Origin: Capronia americana
Lineage: Eukaryota; Ascomycota; Eurotiomycetes; Chaetothyriales; Herpotrichiellaceae
Length of the DNA: 64,000 bases
Direction: 5' to 3'
NCBI GenBank assembly: GCA_016110215.1
Contig: JADWQD010000011.1
Span: forward strand, 62,001-126,000
Shown: piece by piece, positions 33,572 to 44,557 of the stretch
How positions within the stretch are numbered: the first letter of the stretch is position 1
How the letters are laid out: the number at the start of each line of letters is the position of its first letter
The notes under the pieces: model-generated
Databases searched by the model: none
What the model saw: only the letters and a program-made list of their open reading frames with translations
Told to the model about the DNA's origin: nothing
Position numbers and translations under genes: made by a program

Positions 33572-36209
33572 TCAGCTCCAACTCGGAACGTCCACACAGC
33601 CGTCAGTGCCGCCCGTGTGATCGCCAAAGTTGAGCATGAAACCATAAGCGACGTCCCCGCCACCGATCTGTTCGGTCATGCTCGTGGTTATATCGTGGAA
33701 CTCGTCGTCTGATGCTCCGCCAGAGCCGGAGCCGGCGCCCGAGTCCGAGTCAGACGACGGGGGTGTCGTGCGTCCCAGCATTTCCACGACCTCTTGTCGG
33801 CGCAGGCTCACCCGGGCGATGCGTCGGCTCGAAGCCTCAAAGTACATCCGTGCCCTGGATTCCGCGGACGAGAAATAATGGAGCGCGGACTTGAGGTGTT
33901 GCGTCCTGGGGCTCTCGGTCGGCGCCGGATGGAACCGTGCAGATCGCGGCGGCAGGGTGGACGGCGTTGACGTCGTTGTCGAATCCGCAGTGGTTCGCGA
34001 GGACATCGAGGTCGAGGAGGTCGCTGACGTCGAGTGGTCGTGGCATTGGCATGAGCAGCAGGTAGGAGGTTGTTGTTGTCCCGAGACCGATTGCAGCGCG
34101 TCTTGCAACACGTATGCCTGATCCTGGCCCTGCCAACGCGGTAGACGCTCTTCGACCTGAACTCTTTCGGCTTTTGCGACATAACATCGCCCCAGACCCT
34201 CTAGGGCGGCGAAGCTCGTCTTTTCTCGTCCGTAGACATCCTCCAGCGTCTTGGCACGCCTCAGAGTCTCGTCGAAATGCTCGATCGCGGCGTCGATGTC
34301 GCCGCTTGCGAGACAGTCGTCCGCGACGTTGGTCAATGTCCAGAGGACATTCCTGGCGTTGGGCCCAGATTTGGCCTCCTGGTCGCGGAGCAGTAATTTG
34401 CGCATGCTCGCGCGCGGAAGCTGAAAGCTTGAGCCAGAGTGGTAAAGAGCATCGCAGAGGCGTTCCCGGAGGTAGAGAGCCCTCCAATCCGACGGCGCTG
34501 CGTCCTCGCCAGCCGCGCCATGGAGATGACTGGAAGACAGCTGCAGCTGGGTGATGGCCATGTCCAAGCTCTTAAGAATAGAGTCTGCGAGAGGTGGTGA
34601 TCCCGGGGTAGTGCTTGCGGTGGGGCGTTGATACTCTTGCAGTAGGAGCCCGAAGAATGTCGTCAACGGGTATTCTGGCCCATGGAGAGTCCCAGACATG
34701 TCGTGGATATACGAAAGTAATTGGCTGAGAAGAACGGGCACTCCCATAGCCCGCAGTGTAGGATTGGCCGTGTGGCTCGCTAATTCGCAGATAACACCCA
34801 GTACTAAGGCTAGAGACATGGGATTGTGGCTGAGCAAGATTTCTTCAAGCAGATAGAAGCCATTTCTAAAGCTCGTAAAGGCTCTCGTTGCTGCTGGATC
34901 TCGCTTCTTGTTTCTTGACTCGGCCTTCCTCGATGTTTCGGTCAAGGAAAGGTTGGCTAAGGCTGAGATGCCGTCCTGCATCTTGGATGCAAAGATTGCA
35001 TGGGTGGTATGGGCGTGGATAAGCGGTTCCGGTTGGGATTCCAGGCTTGATGTGGTGAGGTAAGAACTCATGTACCCCATGATGCTGTAATCCAGGTGCT
35101 CGGAAAAGGAAGACGCATGCGATCTGATGAAGATTGGCACGGAGACCGGTGCAAGGCTGTTGCTGTTGCAAACCAGGGCTGATGCGGCGAGAAGGCCAGG
35201 TTCCTCTGAGGAAGACCTGTCCGATAGCAGTTGAAAACCCTCGTCACTGTTGTAACAGTCACCTAAACTCCACTGGTAAACTTCGCCATGGTCGTCGAAG
35301 TCTGCATACAGCAGCTGCTCATGGTGCTGCTGTGGAACTGTGGCAGTGTGATGAGGTCCAAATACATCGACAGGGTCCTCGTCGCATGAGCTTGAGTCTT
35401 TTGAAGCGAGGTCGGCGGCAGTGACCAGCCTGACATCGTCGCTCAGAGTGAACTTGTCGTCCTTGTGTTCCTTGACCCATGCGATAGGGTCATTGATCTT
35501 CTTTCGCCGAAAGTACCGCAGGAACTCTTTGTAGCTGACGGAATCCCCTCGGATGTTGAAGCTGGGCATGACGGGTTTCTTGCCAGCGATGTCGACCGCA
35601 GCATGAGCCGATTGACAAACAGCTGGCTCTTGTCGGTCTTGATGTTCTGCCAGAAGTTCGGCAGCAGTCCGCATTTCCTTAAACTTGTGATTGCGGCCGA
35701 TTTTCCACTTTTTGATACGGGTGTGTAGCATGCGTTCACTATAGTGAGACGAGGTAAGAAAGAGAACTGTGCGAGGCGATGGAAAGAGAACTTGCGTGAC
35801 GGAAGAATGCATGGGCTGGGGGAGAAGATGCCGCAATACAAATTTATCTTAGAGAACGGACTATCATCACGAGATTGCGGCTCAACATCGAGATCGAGCC
35901 GCGGCGTACTTTTGATTGCAAGGTCCGAATCCCAAAGGCAGAGACTAAGAAGAAGGATTTCACGTACTTGACTCCAAACCCCTCCGAGTGCAAGTGGCGA
36001 ATGAGTTCCGCAACAGTCAGTTTCTCTTCACAGTAGAGTCGTGTAATGATCCCTCGCTTAGTCTTCCATTCTGCAGCGCTGTGTTGTTTGGCAGTGACTC
36101 GCGATCGCGGCAGGCTTTTGGAGTGCCTCCTGTCTTTGTCGGCCGGAAGGGCCATGGGACACTCCTGCAGTGCTTCAACTTGCGGCCACAGTGATGCCTC
36201 TGAAGCCAT
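33572..36209 (-). CDS. Clr5-domain protein of unknown role
   Basis: Two exons (36209-35968 and 35738-33572) give 802 aa. The N-terminal Clr5 domain (named after S. pombe Clr5, involved in heterochromatic silencing) is split by the 229-nt intron. AAEWKTKRGIITRLYCEEKL and the helix VAELIRHLHSEGFGV lie in exon 1; NERMLHTRIKKWKIGRNHKF lies in exon 2. The domain is probably DNA-binding. The rest (about 690 residues) contains helical pairs resembling TPR or similar repeats (ASGDIDAAIEHFDETLRRAK, ALEGLGRCYVAKAERVQV) and a Ser/Thr-rich linker; the C-terminus is acidic (SSDSDSGAGSGSGGASDDE). Such proteins are numerous in filamentous fungi, and most lack a known function. The large exon alone has an upstream ATG (35836), but starting there would omit half of the domain. 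Confidence 0.78.
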
Positions 36210-36744
36210 TGTGATAACGTCGGATTCCTTAGCTCCCCAAGCAGTGTTAGAATCGTCGGAATGCGGATCTCTTGTATCCTAGTACTGGAAGGAGAAAAAG
36301 TTGATTGTAGCACGATTGGGCGAGGCTGAGTTCTGGTCCATGGATACTAACCGAAAAGAGTAGAGATTGAAGTGAACAACAGATCCATCGCTGCGGCTGA
36401 ATCCACGATCCATAATATAGGAATCAGATGTGAAAGGTGACACAAGGACAACAGTCTTGCATCGAGCCTTGGTCGAGTTTGTGGGGTTGGCGTGGCGCAG
36501 GGCCATCGACGGAGCCGGCGTGGAGGCGCAGCCACTCGCACGCGCACCTGCAAGGTGGTTTTGTTTGCTGTGCATGAACTGCCAGCTGGTCGCATTTGCA
36601 TCGAAACGGCTTAGCTCAACGTTCAGCCACTCGCTCTGGTTGAGCTCATTGGTGCCCGTGGCCTGTTCACAGCCGGGCATCTAGCCGCCGAACAAAACTA
36701 CCACGGGTCTCGGAAAACGCGCCCAGGCCAGGGCGTGTCGCGGC
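36210..36744. other. promoter of the Clr5-domain gene
   Basis: The space between two genes on the minus strand. A 133-codon minus-strand frame with an ATG (36279-36680) has no recognisable content and is probably not a gene. Nothing else was noticed. Confidence 0.35.
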
Positions 36745-38149
36745 TCAAAAGGTCTCGTCTTCAATGTTCATAGCTCTGCGGACTACACTAGGGCTGGTCG
36801 GGTCTGCACCAAGGTCAAGTTCAGAACGGTCGGTCTCGATTGATTGACTGAAGTCGAGTTCTTCTTCACCATAGTCGATGCCTGCGTTGCTGAGAATGTC
36901 TTCCACAATCCGCTTCGATGCTTCCTTTGCGGGAGTTTTCAGCAGCCGATTCTGAGGAATGTGGAATTGCATGGTCTTAGGCGGACTCTGACCAAAAGGA
37001 ATGTCGTCGTCGAGATCATCATCATCACTATCCCATGCCCCCAGGGTGCGGGTGGCTTCTCTCGGCGGTTGCGCGTTTGACCGCGCTCGTGCCGGTGTCA
37101 AGACACTGACACCGGGGATGGGTCGTTTGCGTTCCGGAGAAGAGAAGATTTCGTGATTCAGTTCTGGCGGGGCAACCTCAGGGCTGGAGTCTATAGTTGA
37201 CTCATAGAAATCTGGCTTCCCAGTACGTTTGGCATATGATGGTGTCGCTGCTGGTCCGAGCTGAATGTCTGAGAAGCGCTGAGTCGTAAGGGGTGTAGCC
37301 TGAACACGGTAGTTTCGGTCGAGTACGCGGTGAAGCAGAGGATCGGTCTTTTTGCGGGTGGTGGATGGTCTCGGAATTGAGGTAGGTCGCGGAGGCAGAA
37401 AGGGCGACGACTGCGGTGTTGCTGCCACGGTATCAACAGGGAACACCAGCCGGCCGCCAGGTGTCTCAGGTTCTGTGGCTCGTGTGAGCGATGTAGTGTC
37501 GGCTATGGTATTGTTCACCTCCTGCCGCAATGTCTCGTAAGGTGACGGGTAGTGTGCGAAACTGGCGTGCTGCTGCTGTGCCTTTTGTGTTCGGAAGGGC
37601 CGTGGTGTGCTGCTCTTGGAGGGGGATATCGTCATGTTGGAGAGGTCAAGGTCCTGGATCGAGTCGGTCGAGATGTGCTGAGCCGAGGGGGTCTCGTATG
37701 ATTCCGAGGTCTCTAATGTTGTATGTGTTGTTGCATCGGAATCTTCTGTGATGGTCGTGTCGGTGCCATCTGTAGTTTCAACGCGCGACGCCTGTTCCTC
37801 GTAGCCCGACAGAGACACGTTGGCGCTGGATTCGAAGAATTGCTTCCAGAACTGAGACGCGTGTCAGTAAAAGACCGACCGATTCTTCTGGCGGTCTCCA
37901 TACTCGCGAAGCCTCCCATACATCCTTTGAGTGGGTGGCATACTGTTCGACAATGGGCAAGATGCTAGATGTGACTATTCGATGTGCCCGACTGAAGTTG
38001 TGGTCGATCTCTGCAATGATGAGTCAAGTAGAATATTACGGGCGTGCGCTCTCACCCTGCAAAGTCAGTGTTATCGACTGTTCAAGCTTCTCCAACTCTT
38101 CGGTCAAGGTCAATGCTCTCGGCTGAGCGGTTGAGCTGGCTCGTGACAT
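36745..38149 (-). CDS. ask1: DASH complex subunit Ask1
   Basis: Three exons (38149-38056, 38010-37904, 37851-36745) give 435 aa. The spliced N-terminus reads ELEKLEQSITLTLQEIDHNF, then RAHRIVTSSILPIVEQYA and SRFWKQFFESSANVSLSGYE, the conserved Ask1 domain. The two introns are confirmed by continuity of this domain. The rest is a long disordered tail rich in SP/TP sites (TISPSKSSTPRPF, SSPERKRPIPG) as in yeast Ask1, where CDK phosphorylation regulates the complex. It ends in an acidic block (EEELDFSQSIETDRSELDLG). The DASH/Dam1 ring couples kinetochores to microtubule ends. The start lies 315 bp from that of the divergent downstream gene, suggesting a shared promoter. Confidence 0.93.
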
Positions 38150-38464
38150 GGCGGGCTATTGCTGGTGATGCGCAAGAGACCTTTCCAACTGCGACGCGTG
38201 TGCGGAAAAGCGAACGCGCAGGAAGGTTCTTCCGAAGTTCAGCCTGGTGCGGGGAAGCAACCGCCACTTCGCGTGTGGCGCAGCGGTTCCCATCCTCGTA
38301 CCCTGCCTGCTTCGGATTCAATTGATCCTTCTATCCCGGAGCACCAGGCTGACGCCTTGAAAGGGAGTCCGGGCTGTTTTTAACCACGGTCTCCTGCCGT
38401 CAAGACTCTCCTCCTCTCTCAAGTCAGACTCCGTCGGAAAAGTGCCATCAGTGCTCTTTCCAAA

Positions 38465-39660
38465 ATGCCAGCGCCGCTCGCCAGAGGTCAGTTGCTGCCC
38501 CGTGCCTCCTCACACGCCACCACTTCTTCCCCTTACATCATCGCTCCCAAGTGGTGCCGTCCACGGGTGCCCGTGTCAAAACCCATGGTCCCTTGAGCGC
38601 TGACACCTTCGCGACTGGCGACTGACATAAAATGCCTCCTCCCCTAGGCATCATAATCACCGTCACCGTGTTGGTGGCGGCAAGCATAGCCGCATACGAG
38701 AACCCTCAGGTGCGAGCATGGATAGACCGAACGAGGCACAAGATTGCCATGGGCTTGCACTCCCTCGGCGACGAGATCGGACCCAGACCCCGTCCGCCAC
38801 TCCGGCGCACTTCCACCGACATTTCCATGCGCGAGGACAAGGGAGAGCAGGCCGAGGAGCGAAGGCGGCAAGCCATCGCCGACATCATGGAGCGGGGACG
38901 GATCCTGGAGGAGAGGAGGAAGAGGAGGAAGCTGTCCGGGCAGGAGAACAACCAGCCACAATCGCCTACTTTTGATAACCTGGTGGACAAGAACGGGATA
39001 CTGCTGCAAGACAATGAATCACAGGCTGGCGGCCAGTCGTCGGGAGTCCAGACCCTGCCGACATCAACCACTTTAAGTCGAAGACCTGGGCCATCGGGTC
39101 TTGAAGACGCACCGCCCAGTCCGCCTCTGTCCCTACGGCAACTAGACGAGAATCCGCAAAATGCCTTCGAATCAAGATATGAGCAGGAAATGCGCGAGGC
39201 GTGGAATCTCCCCTTGTCGGAAAGGAGGATTGAGATTCCCCCCAGTCATGCCTCCGAAAGCTTGATCGAACTCACACCAACCACAGAAAGTGCTCCTGAT
39301 CCAGACTTCTCCATCCCTTCAGCAGAGTACCTACATCGGCCGCTGAACCGATCAGAGTACTTTTCTGCCGCTGCCTCGAACTCGACGGGCACCTTGTCAG
39401 ACCACGAATCGCAGGCCTCGCTTTCGGTGCACAGCTCACATCATCTTCTTCCTCCGAGTTACAATGCTAATGGACGCGCCGACAATCAACTCCCAGCCTC
39501 GCTAACGCCCAGCGTTGCTGGAAGTGTAAGCAACATTCATGCGAGCGAAGCGGAGGAAAGTTCAGACGACGTTCTCAGCGAAATTGGAGATGGTATTCGC
39601 ACTCCTGCCAGTGCATGGACTGACGTTGACAGCACTGTTAGTGGCGAGTTTCACTTGTAG
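38465..39660 (+). CDS. unrecognised protein with N-terminal membrane anchor
   Basis: Two exons (38465-38486 and 38648-39660) give 344 aa. Splicing replaces the start of the open frame and yields MPAPLARGIIITVTVLVAAS, a typical signal-anchor, followed by ENPQVRAWIDRTRHKIAMGL. Residues about 65-105 form a charged helix (ERRRQAIADIMERGRILEER) that may be a coiled coil. The remaining two thirds are polar and probably disordered, with Pro/Ser-rich stretches and an acidic end. I do not recognise a family with certainty. It faces the cytosol if the anchor is N-in. An unspliced alternative starts at the ATG at 38632. Confidence 0.65.
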
Positions 39661-40353
39661 ATATGTGTCTACGGGAGAAATCGTAGCGGGTAATGCCTTT
39701 GTGACGATGTAAAGAGAGCCAGGAGTTGATGCATTCAAGTTTGGGATATAGTCTCTGGCCATGAAGAGCACATGGCCTAGTAACGGCGAGTTATCATCTC
39801 TTTTCCGTTGTTCCAAGTAAGTTCCATGTTTGCACTTGTCTGCGTGTCATGGTGATCTGGGCCGGTATTTGAATTGGCCTTCTTCTCTCCATGTGTACGG
39901 CGGGAAGCTGCAGGTGTCACTCTTGCGTACGCCATTCGTTCAGGACCAGACTGCCTGTGTTGCGCCCGCCCACTTGCCTCACCGACAACATGGGCAATCC
40001 CGAGATCGCAACTCTTGGTCGAGGGAGGTATCTGGGATGCGACTGCTCTACGACACTTCGGTGTGCGTGCTATCCTGACCCAACGCTTCCAAGTCCACTG
40101 CTCTGTTACTTCCTGGTGACAGTCTTCACTGCGCAGTTCGAAGGGCCATCACACTATTATCATTCACTGATTCCATCTACATGACCCATTCTCTTTTTAA
40201 TACAAGAAAGTCAACCCTTTTCTCCCACTTTCCCAGGTTGCTTGAACGCTTGTCACTGCCTTCCCGGAGCGCGCACTTCGGTCGCTCAATTTCTTTGGCC
40301 CACGGTTGATCACGAGTCATTCTCCAGCAGGCAACATAGCCATTCCCAACGTC
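39661..40353. other. intergenic before chitin synthase
   Basis: It holds the 3' flank of the membrane-anchored protein gene and the promoter of the chitin synthase. I see no gene or repeat. Confidence 0.4.
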
Positions 40354-42853
40354 ATGGCGAAGGCTGAACAAACATACCAGACCGGAGCTTGGTCTACTTC
40401 TGACGTGAGTGACTGCGGTTCTGCAATTTGGGGTCCATGCTAATGCGACAAGATAATTTCAACCGCCCTCGTTGGACCTGTGGTGGTCGCGGCCTTCCTC
40501 GAGTCGTTTTTGTGGGTGGCGGCTTTCCTGTATTGTTTCGGCAAGGCATTCAAGAAGTCGGATCACTGGACGCAGAAGTTGCTGGCGGTCTGGTTCTCCA
40601 TCTTGTTCATTATCCTCAGGCAAGAGTTCTGGCAGCGTTTCTACCATCTCCCGCTGACGAGTGACTTCCAGGGGCATATTCTTGCCGGTCATGATCACAA
40701 CATTGCCGCTACCAAGACGCCTCACGCAATACCTGCCGAGGGTGTTTGTTGATATTCTCCAACAGTTCGCATTCTACTCCTTCGCGGCCATGCTTGTTGT
40801 ACCATGGCTCCTCTGCGTCTACCGCATGGTCGTTGTACCGTTGGGACGCACAAAGCGGGTCAAGTACATCCTTAACGAACGCACCGCTCCAAAGATAGTT
40901 GTAGTCATGCCAGTGTACAAGGAGCCACCAGAAACACTGTGGACAGCGTTGAACTCGGTGGTCACTTGCGACTATCCAGCTGCTTGCATTCACGCATTTG
41001 TGTCCTTCGATGGAGACAACATCGACGAGCTCTACCTGAAGACCATCGAGAGACTCGGTGTCCCCATTACGTTGAAGAGCTTCCCAAAGTCGATTGACGT
41101 GGCCTACAATGGTGCAAGAGTGACGGTCTCCCGATTTCCGCATGGCGGCAAGCGACACTGCCAGAAAGCCACCTTTCTCCTGATCGACAAGATCTACAAG
41201 CGATATCTTCAACAGAAAGACGACCTGTTCATTTTGTTTATGGATTCCGACTGCATTCTGGATCCGGTGTGCATTCAAAACTTCATGTACGATATGGAGC
41301 TCAGGCCGGGCAGTAAACACAACATGCTGGCCATGACAGGGATCATCACATGCCGCACAGAAAAGCACTCGCTGATCACGTTGCTGCAAGACATGGAGTA
41401 CCTCCATGGGCAGCTGTTCGAACGGTCCGTCGAGTCCGGTTGCGGCGCCGTGACTTGTTTGCCCGGAGCCTTGACGGTGCTGCGATTTTCGGCATTCCGC
41501 AACATGGCCAGGTTCTACTTCTCGGACAAGGCGGAAGAATGCGAGGATTTGTTTGACTATGCTAAGACCCATCTCGGTGAAGACCGGTGGTTGACGCATT
41601 TGTTCATGCTCGGCGCCAAACAGCGGTACCAGATCCAACTGAGCACCAGCGCCTTTTGCAAGACCGAAGCGGTCCAGACGTTTCGCTCGCTGCTCAAGCA
41701 GAGGCGTCGTTGGTTCCTCGGGTTCATCACGAATGAAGTCTGCATGCTGACCGATGGCCGCTTGTGGTGCAAGTATCCCCTGCTCCTGCTGCTCCGCTTC
41801 GCCACACTCACCATCAGGACCACGGCATTGCTCCTCTTGATCACCCTCATCGCCGTGTCAAGCACCTCGACTCGGATTGATTCATTGCCTTGGGAATTCA
41901 TGCTAATATCTTGCGGCCTGAATTGGCTGCTCATGTTTTACTTTGCGTGCAAGCTGCACCGCTGGAAGTCGCTCCTATACCCACTGATGTGGCTGCTGAA
42001 TCCATTGCTGAATTGGATTTTCATGGTATACGGTATCTTCACCGCTGGACAAAGAACTTGGGGTGGGCCGAGAGCAGACGCGGGTGCAGCAGATACGAAG
42101 GTGACACCACAACAAGCCATCGAACATGCATTAGCAACTGGGGACGAATTGAATATTGTTCCCGAAACATTCAAGCCAGCAGTGGAATTCCGAAAACGCC
42201 GCACCCGACCATCGCACCTTCAGCCGTCGTCCAGTGTCGAGGGCCGCTTCTTTTCGGCGGAGCATGAGCCTATTGCTTCTGCAGTACTGGAGAAGGATAT
42301 TGCGTCCCCAACTCCTTCTCAGGGCGCCTTCAGCGCTCACCCACGCCGCTTCGAGCACGATTCTCTCGACATGAGTGACTCGGATAGTGTATCCGTGCAC
42401 ACCCCCAAATTCATCAACAGTCTCAGCGAGGACGAAGAGGGTCCAAGCGGTCATGGTAGTCGCGACACCGAACGGAGGCCGCAGAGCACGGTCCGCTTCT
42501 CTCAACCTCTGACGCGGGACGGCCGTCTGTCCACGCGAAGTGCGGGACCGGCCTTGCCGGGCCAAAGAGACGGCGCAAGTGAGGCTTTCGGTGGCAGAGA
42601 GTCACCAATGGTTCCTGTTCATACACGACGGTGGGCAACTGAGAGCCACCATGTCGACACTCGAAGTCCTCTGGGTCGGAACAGCCCCCTGACAGCCATG
42701 TCGGCGGAAGACGTCACCATGCTGCAGGATCAAGAGAGGCGGGAAAGCCCCAGCGAGAGTGACGGCGGAGACGGCAACGACAGAAGGAGCAGTAAGACAT
42801 TGCAGCGGAAAAGACTACGGAAACGAAGTCTGAGTCCCGGCAGAATGGTGTAG
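40354..42853 (+). CDS. chitin synthase, class VI-like
   Basis: Three exons (40354-40404, 40453-40619, 40672-42853) give 799 aa. Membrane segments near the N-terminus (VVVAAFLESFLWVAAFLYCF and a second near PWLLCVYRMVVVPL) precede a GT2 domain: KIVVVMPVYKEPPETLW, SFDGDN around residue 183, MDSDC around 264, EDRW, and KQRRRWFLGF around 416, the processive-synthase motif. Four to five membrane segments follow, then a long Ser-rich cytosolic tail. The absence of a myosin motor and the length fit class VI (A. fumigatus ChsD type). The enzyme extrudes chitin from UDP-GlcNAc for the cell wall. Intron 2 is GC-AG (AG|GCAAGA ... CTGAC ... CAG); only this junction restores FIILR-GIFLPVMITTLPLP. Confidence 0.9.
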
Positions 42854-43874
42854 GGCCGGGGCAGATCACACCCAGACCCACACTAAGAAACATGATTATC
42901 ATTAGCACGGATAGAATTGGGGAAGCCTTGTACAGGCAGACCTCAAGATAGAAAAGGTGTTCTGTGTTGCCCTCCCAAATTGGAAGGCTGAGGCTGAGGC
43001 GCTGTTACTGCGCATCTTGTCGTGTTGGCGAGTGATTGATGAAGCGGGTTGAGCGCCGTGACACTCGTGGTGGTTAAGCTCCTGGCTGACGTGCTACTTG
43101 ATACCGTCTTTATCCACGCCACGCGGCCAGTTGACCGAATTGACGTGGCCACTTCGAAATACAACGATTTCAGATCGTGCCCCTGGAGCCGACACACCAA
43201 ACTCTCCTGCCGCCAGGCAACCTGGTAATATTGCACACCAGTTATCGAGTTCAGACGCCTCGAATGGCCCACTAACCATGAGGTTACAGCTTAGAGGACC
43301 AACAGCGGGAGTCCACATCAGAAGAAGAGACACCAGTGCTTCTCTCTGTCTCCTTTGCACGTGTCTGTTGACATCGTGACTTGAAGTATGACAAGGGCTC
43401 GTTCTCAATTACCGCATAGAGCCAGTCAGTTTAGTCTCATTTGGAATCATCTGCCCTTGAAACTCGCTTCGCGGGGGGAAATTCGGTACCGTTTCACTCA
43501 TCACCACCGCTACACTCTGGAAAGATCCATCGCAACACCGGGTGTCTGACGGAATCAATATGTAGAGAACTAAGTCATCCCTCCTGGCCATACAACAACG
43601 CGAAGGCGGCCCTGACCGCGTCTCCATGCCTACCCCGAGGTCCAAGCACTTCAATCTCAGTTACTCCGGACCCCAGAAAGTGATTTGCCAGCTGGTACCT
43701 CAGGGCCGAAATTCCCGCGACCAGGGGATCTACACAGAGCGATACGCTTCAGACTTACCCGGTCAAGACCCATGAGGTGGCAGAACGTGGACAGAGAGCT
43801 ACGGATGAGTGAAACAGACTTGGATGACCCAGCGTGACGGATTCAAGCATCAATTCTGACGAGATAACAAAGAT
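42854..43874. other. intergenic, no supported gene
   Basis: It marks the border between the chitin synthase and the accessory block. Only short frames occur. No missing upstream part of the MFS remnant could be found here. Confidence 0.35.
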
Positions 43875-44147
43875 TTGGTGGCAAGCCTCTTGTTCTCTAA
43901 CCCAGCCTTAGGAAATGCAAGGATTGCCGGATTCGAGAAAGACATGTCGATCTGGACGTACCTCCTATTCGACGCCCCCAGCTTCTACTGGGGCAACCGC
44001 ATCGGCCTCGCCACCGCGAGCTTGATGTTCCTAGTCTCTGCTACGCTGTATGTCTTCATGGTGGTGGGTAACCGTGGCCGCGAAAAGAAGGGCATCCTCG
44101 CCAAGTTGGCCGGGCTGGGCGAACAGGAGATTCAAGATCTCGAATAG
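43875..44147 (+). pseudogene. C-terminal fragment of an MFS transporter (Dal5-like)
   Basis: A frame of about 90 codons whose first ATG is at 43944. It reads YLLFDAPSFYWGNRIGLATA, one membrane segment (SLMFLVSATLYVFMVVGNRG) and a basic tail, the layout of the last membrane helix and tail of Dal5-type permeases (DAPxYxxGN pattern). No upstream helices are found in the preceding kilobase. A CTAAC...TTAG acceptor-like sequence lies just before it (about 43898-43911), so it may be the last exon of a gene whose body has been lost. Confidence 0.35.
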
Positions 44148-44557
44148 AAGCATCCTGCGTTCAGGTGGAGACCTTAATGCGAGAAAATTCTCTCATCACC
44201 TGGGGCGGCAAGATGCAGTCCCACACGGTCTATGTGTATTGCTGCCGCTTGCGCGACATACTGAATGGGTGTTTCCTTTCACATCAAGTTCGTCTTGCTA
44301 CGGTGTTCCGATTCTTTCTCTTCCCTTCCTGCTTCTCTACAACAGCATTCATCGCTTGACAAGTCACTGTAATCGTGTCACGTTCGGATGAATGACTTCC
44401 CCTCTAGATGTTAAAGGATTCTTGGGAACGGCATCACCAAATACATGGTATTGGAGGCGCTGGAACACTCAAAGAAGCATCTTCTTCGGCGGTTTCGCAC
44501 CTCGGCGGGAAACCAACAAGGGCCATACAAGTATTCTATCTAACGCCTCATGGATCT
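44148..44557. other. intergenic between MFS remnant and P450
   Basis: A 410-bp stretch with the 3' flank of the P450 gene. Nothing else was noticed. Confidence 0.35.

Noticed and set aside
36279..36680. 133-codon minus-strand ATG frame between the Clr5 and Ask1 genes
   Set aside because: No recognisable motif and it lies in the promoter of the Clr5-domain gene.
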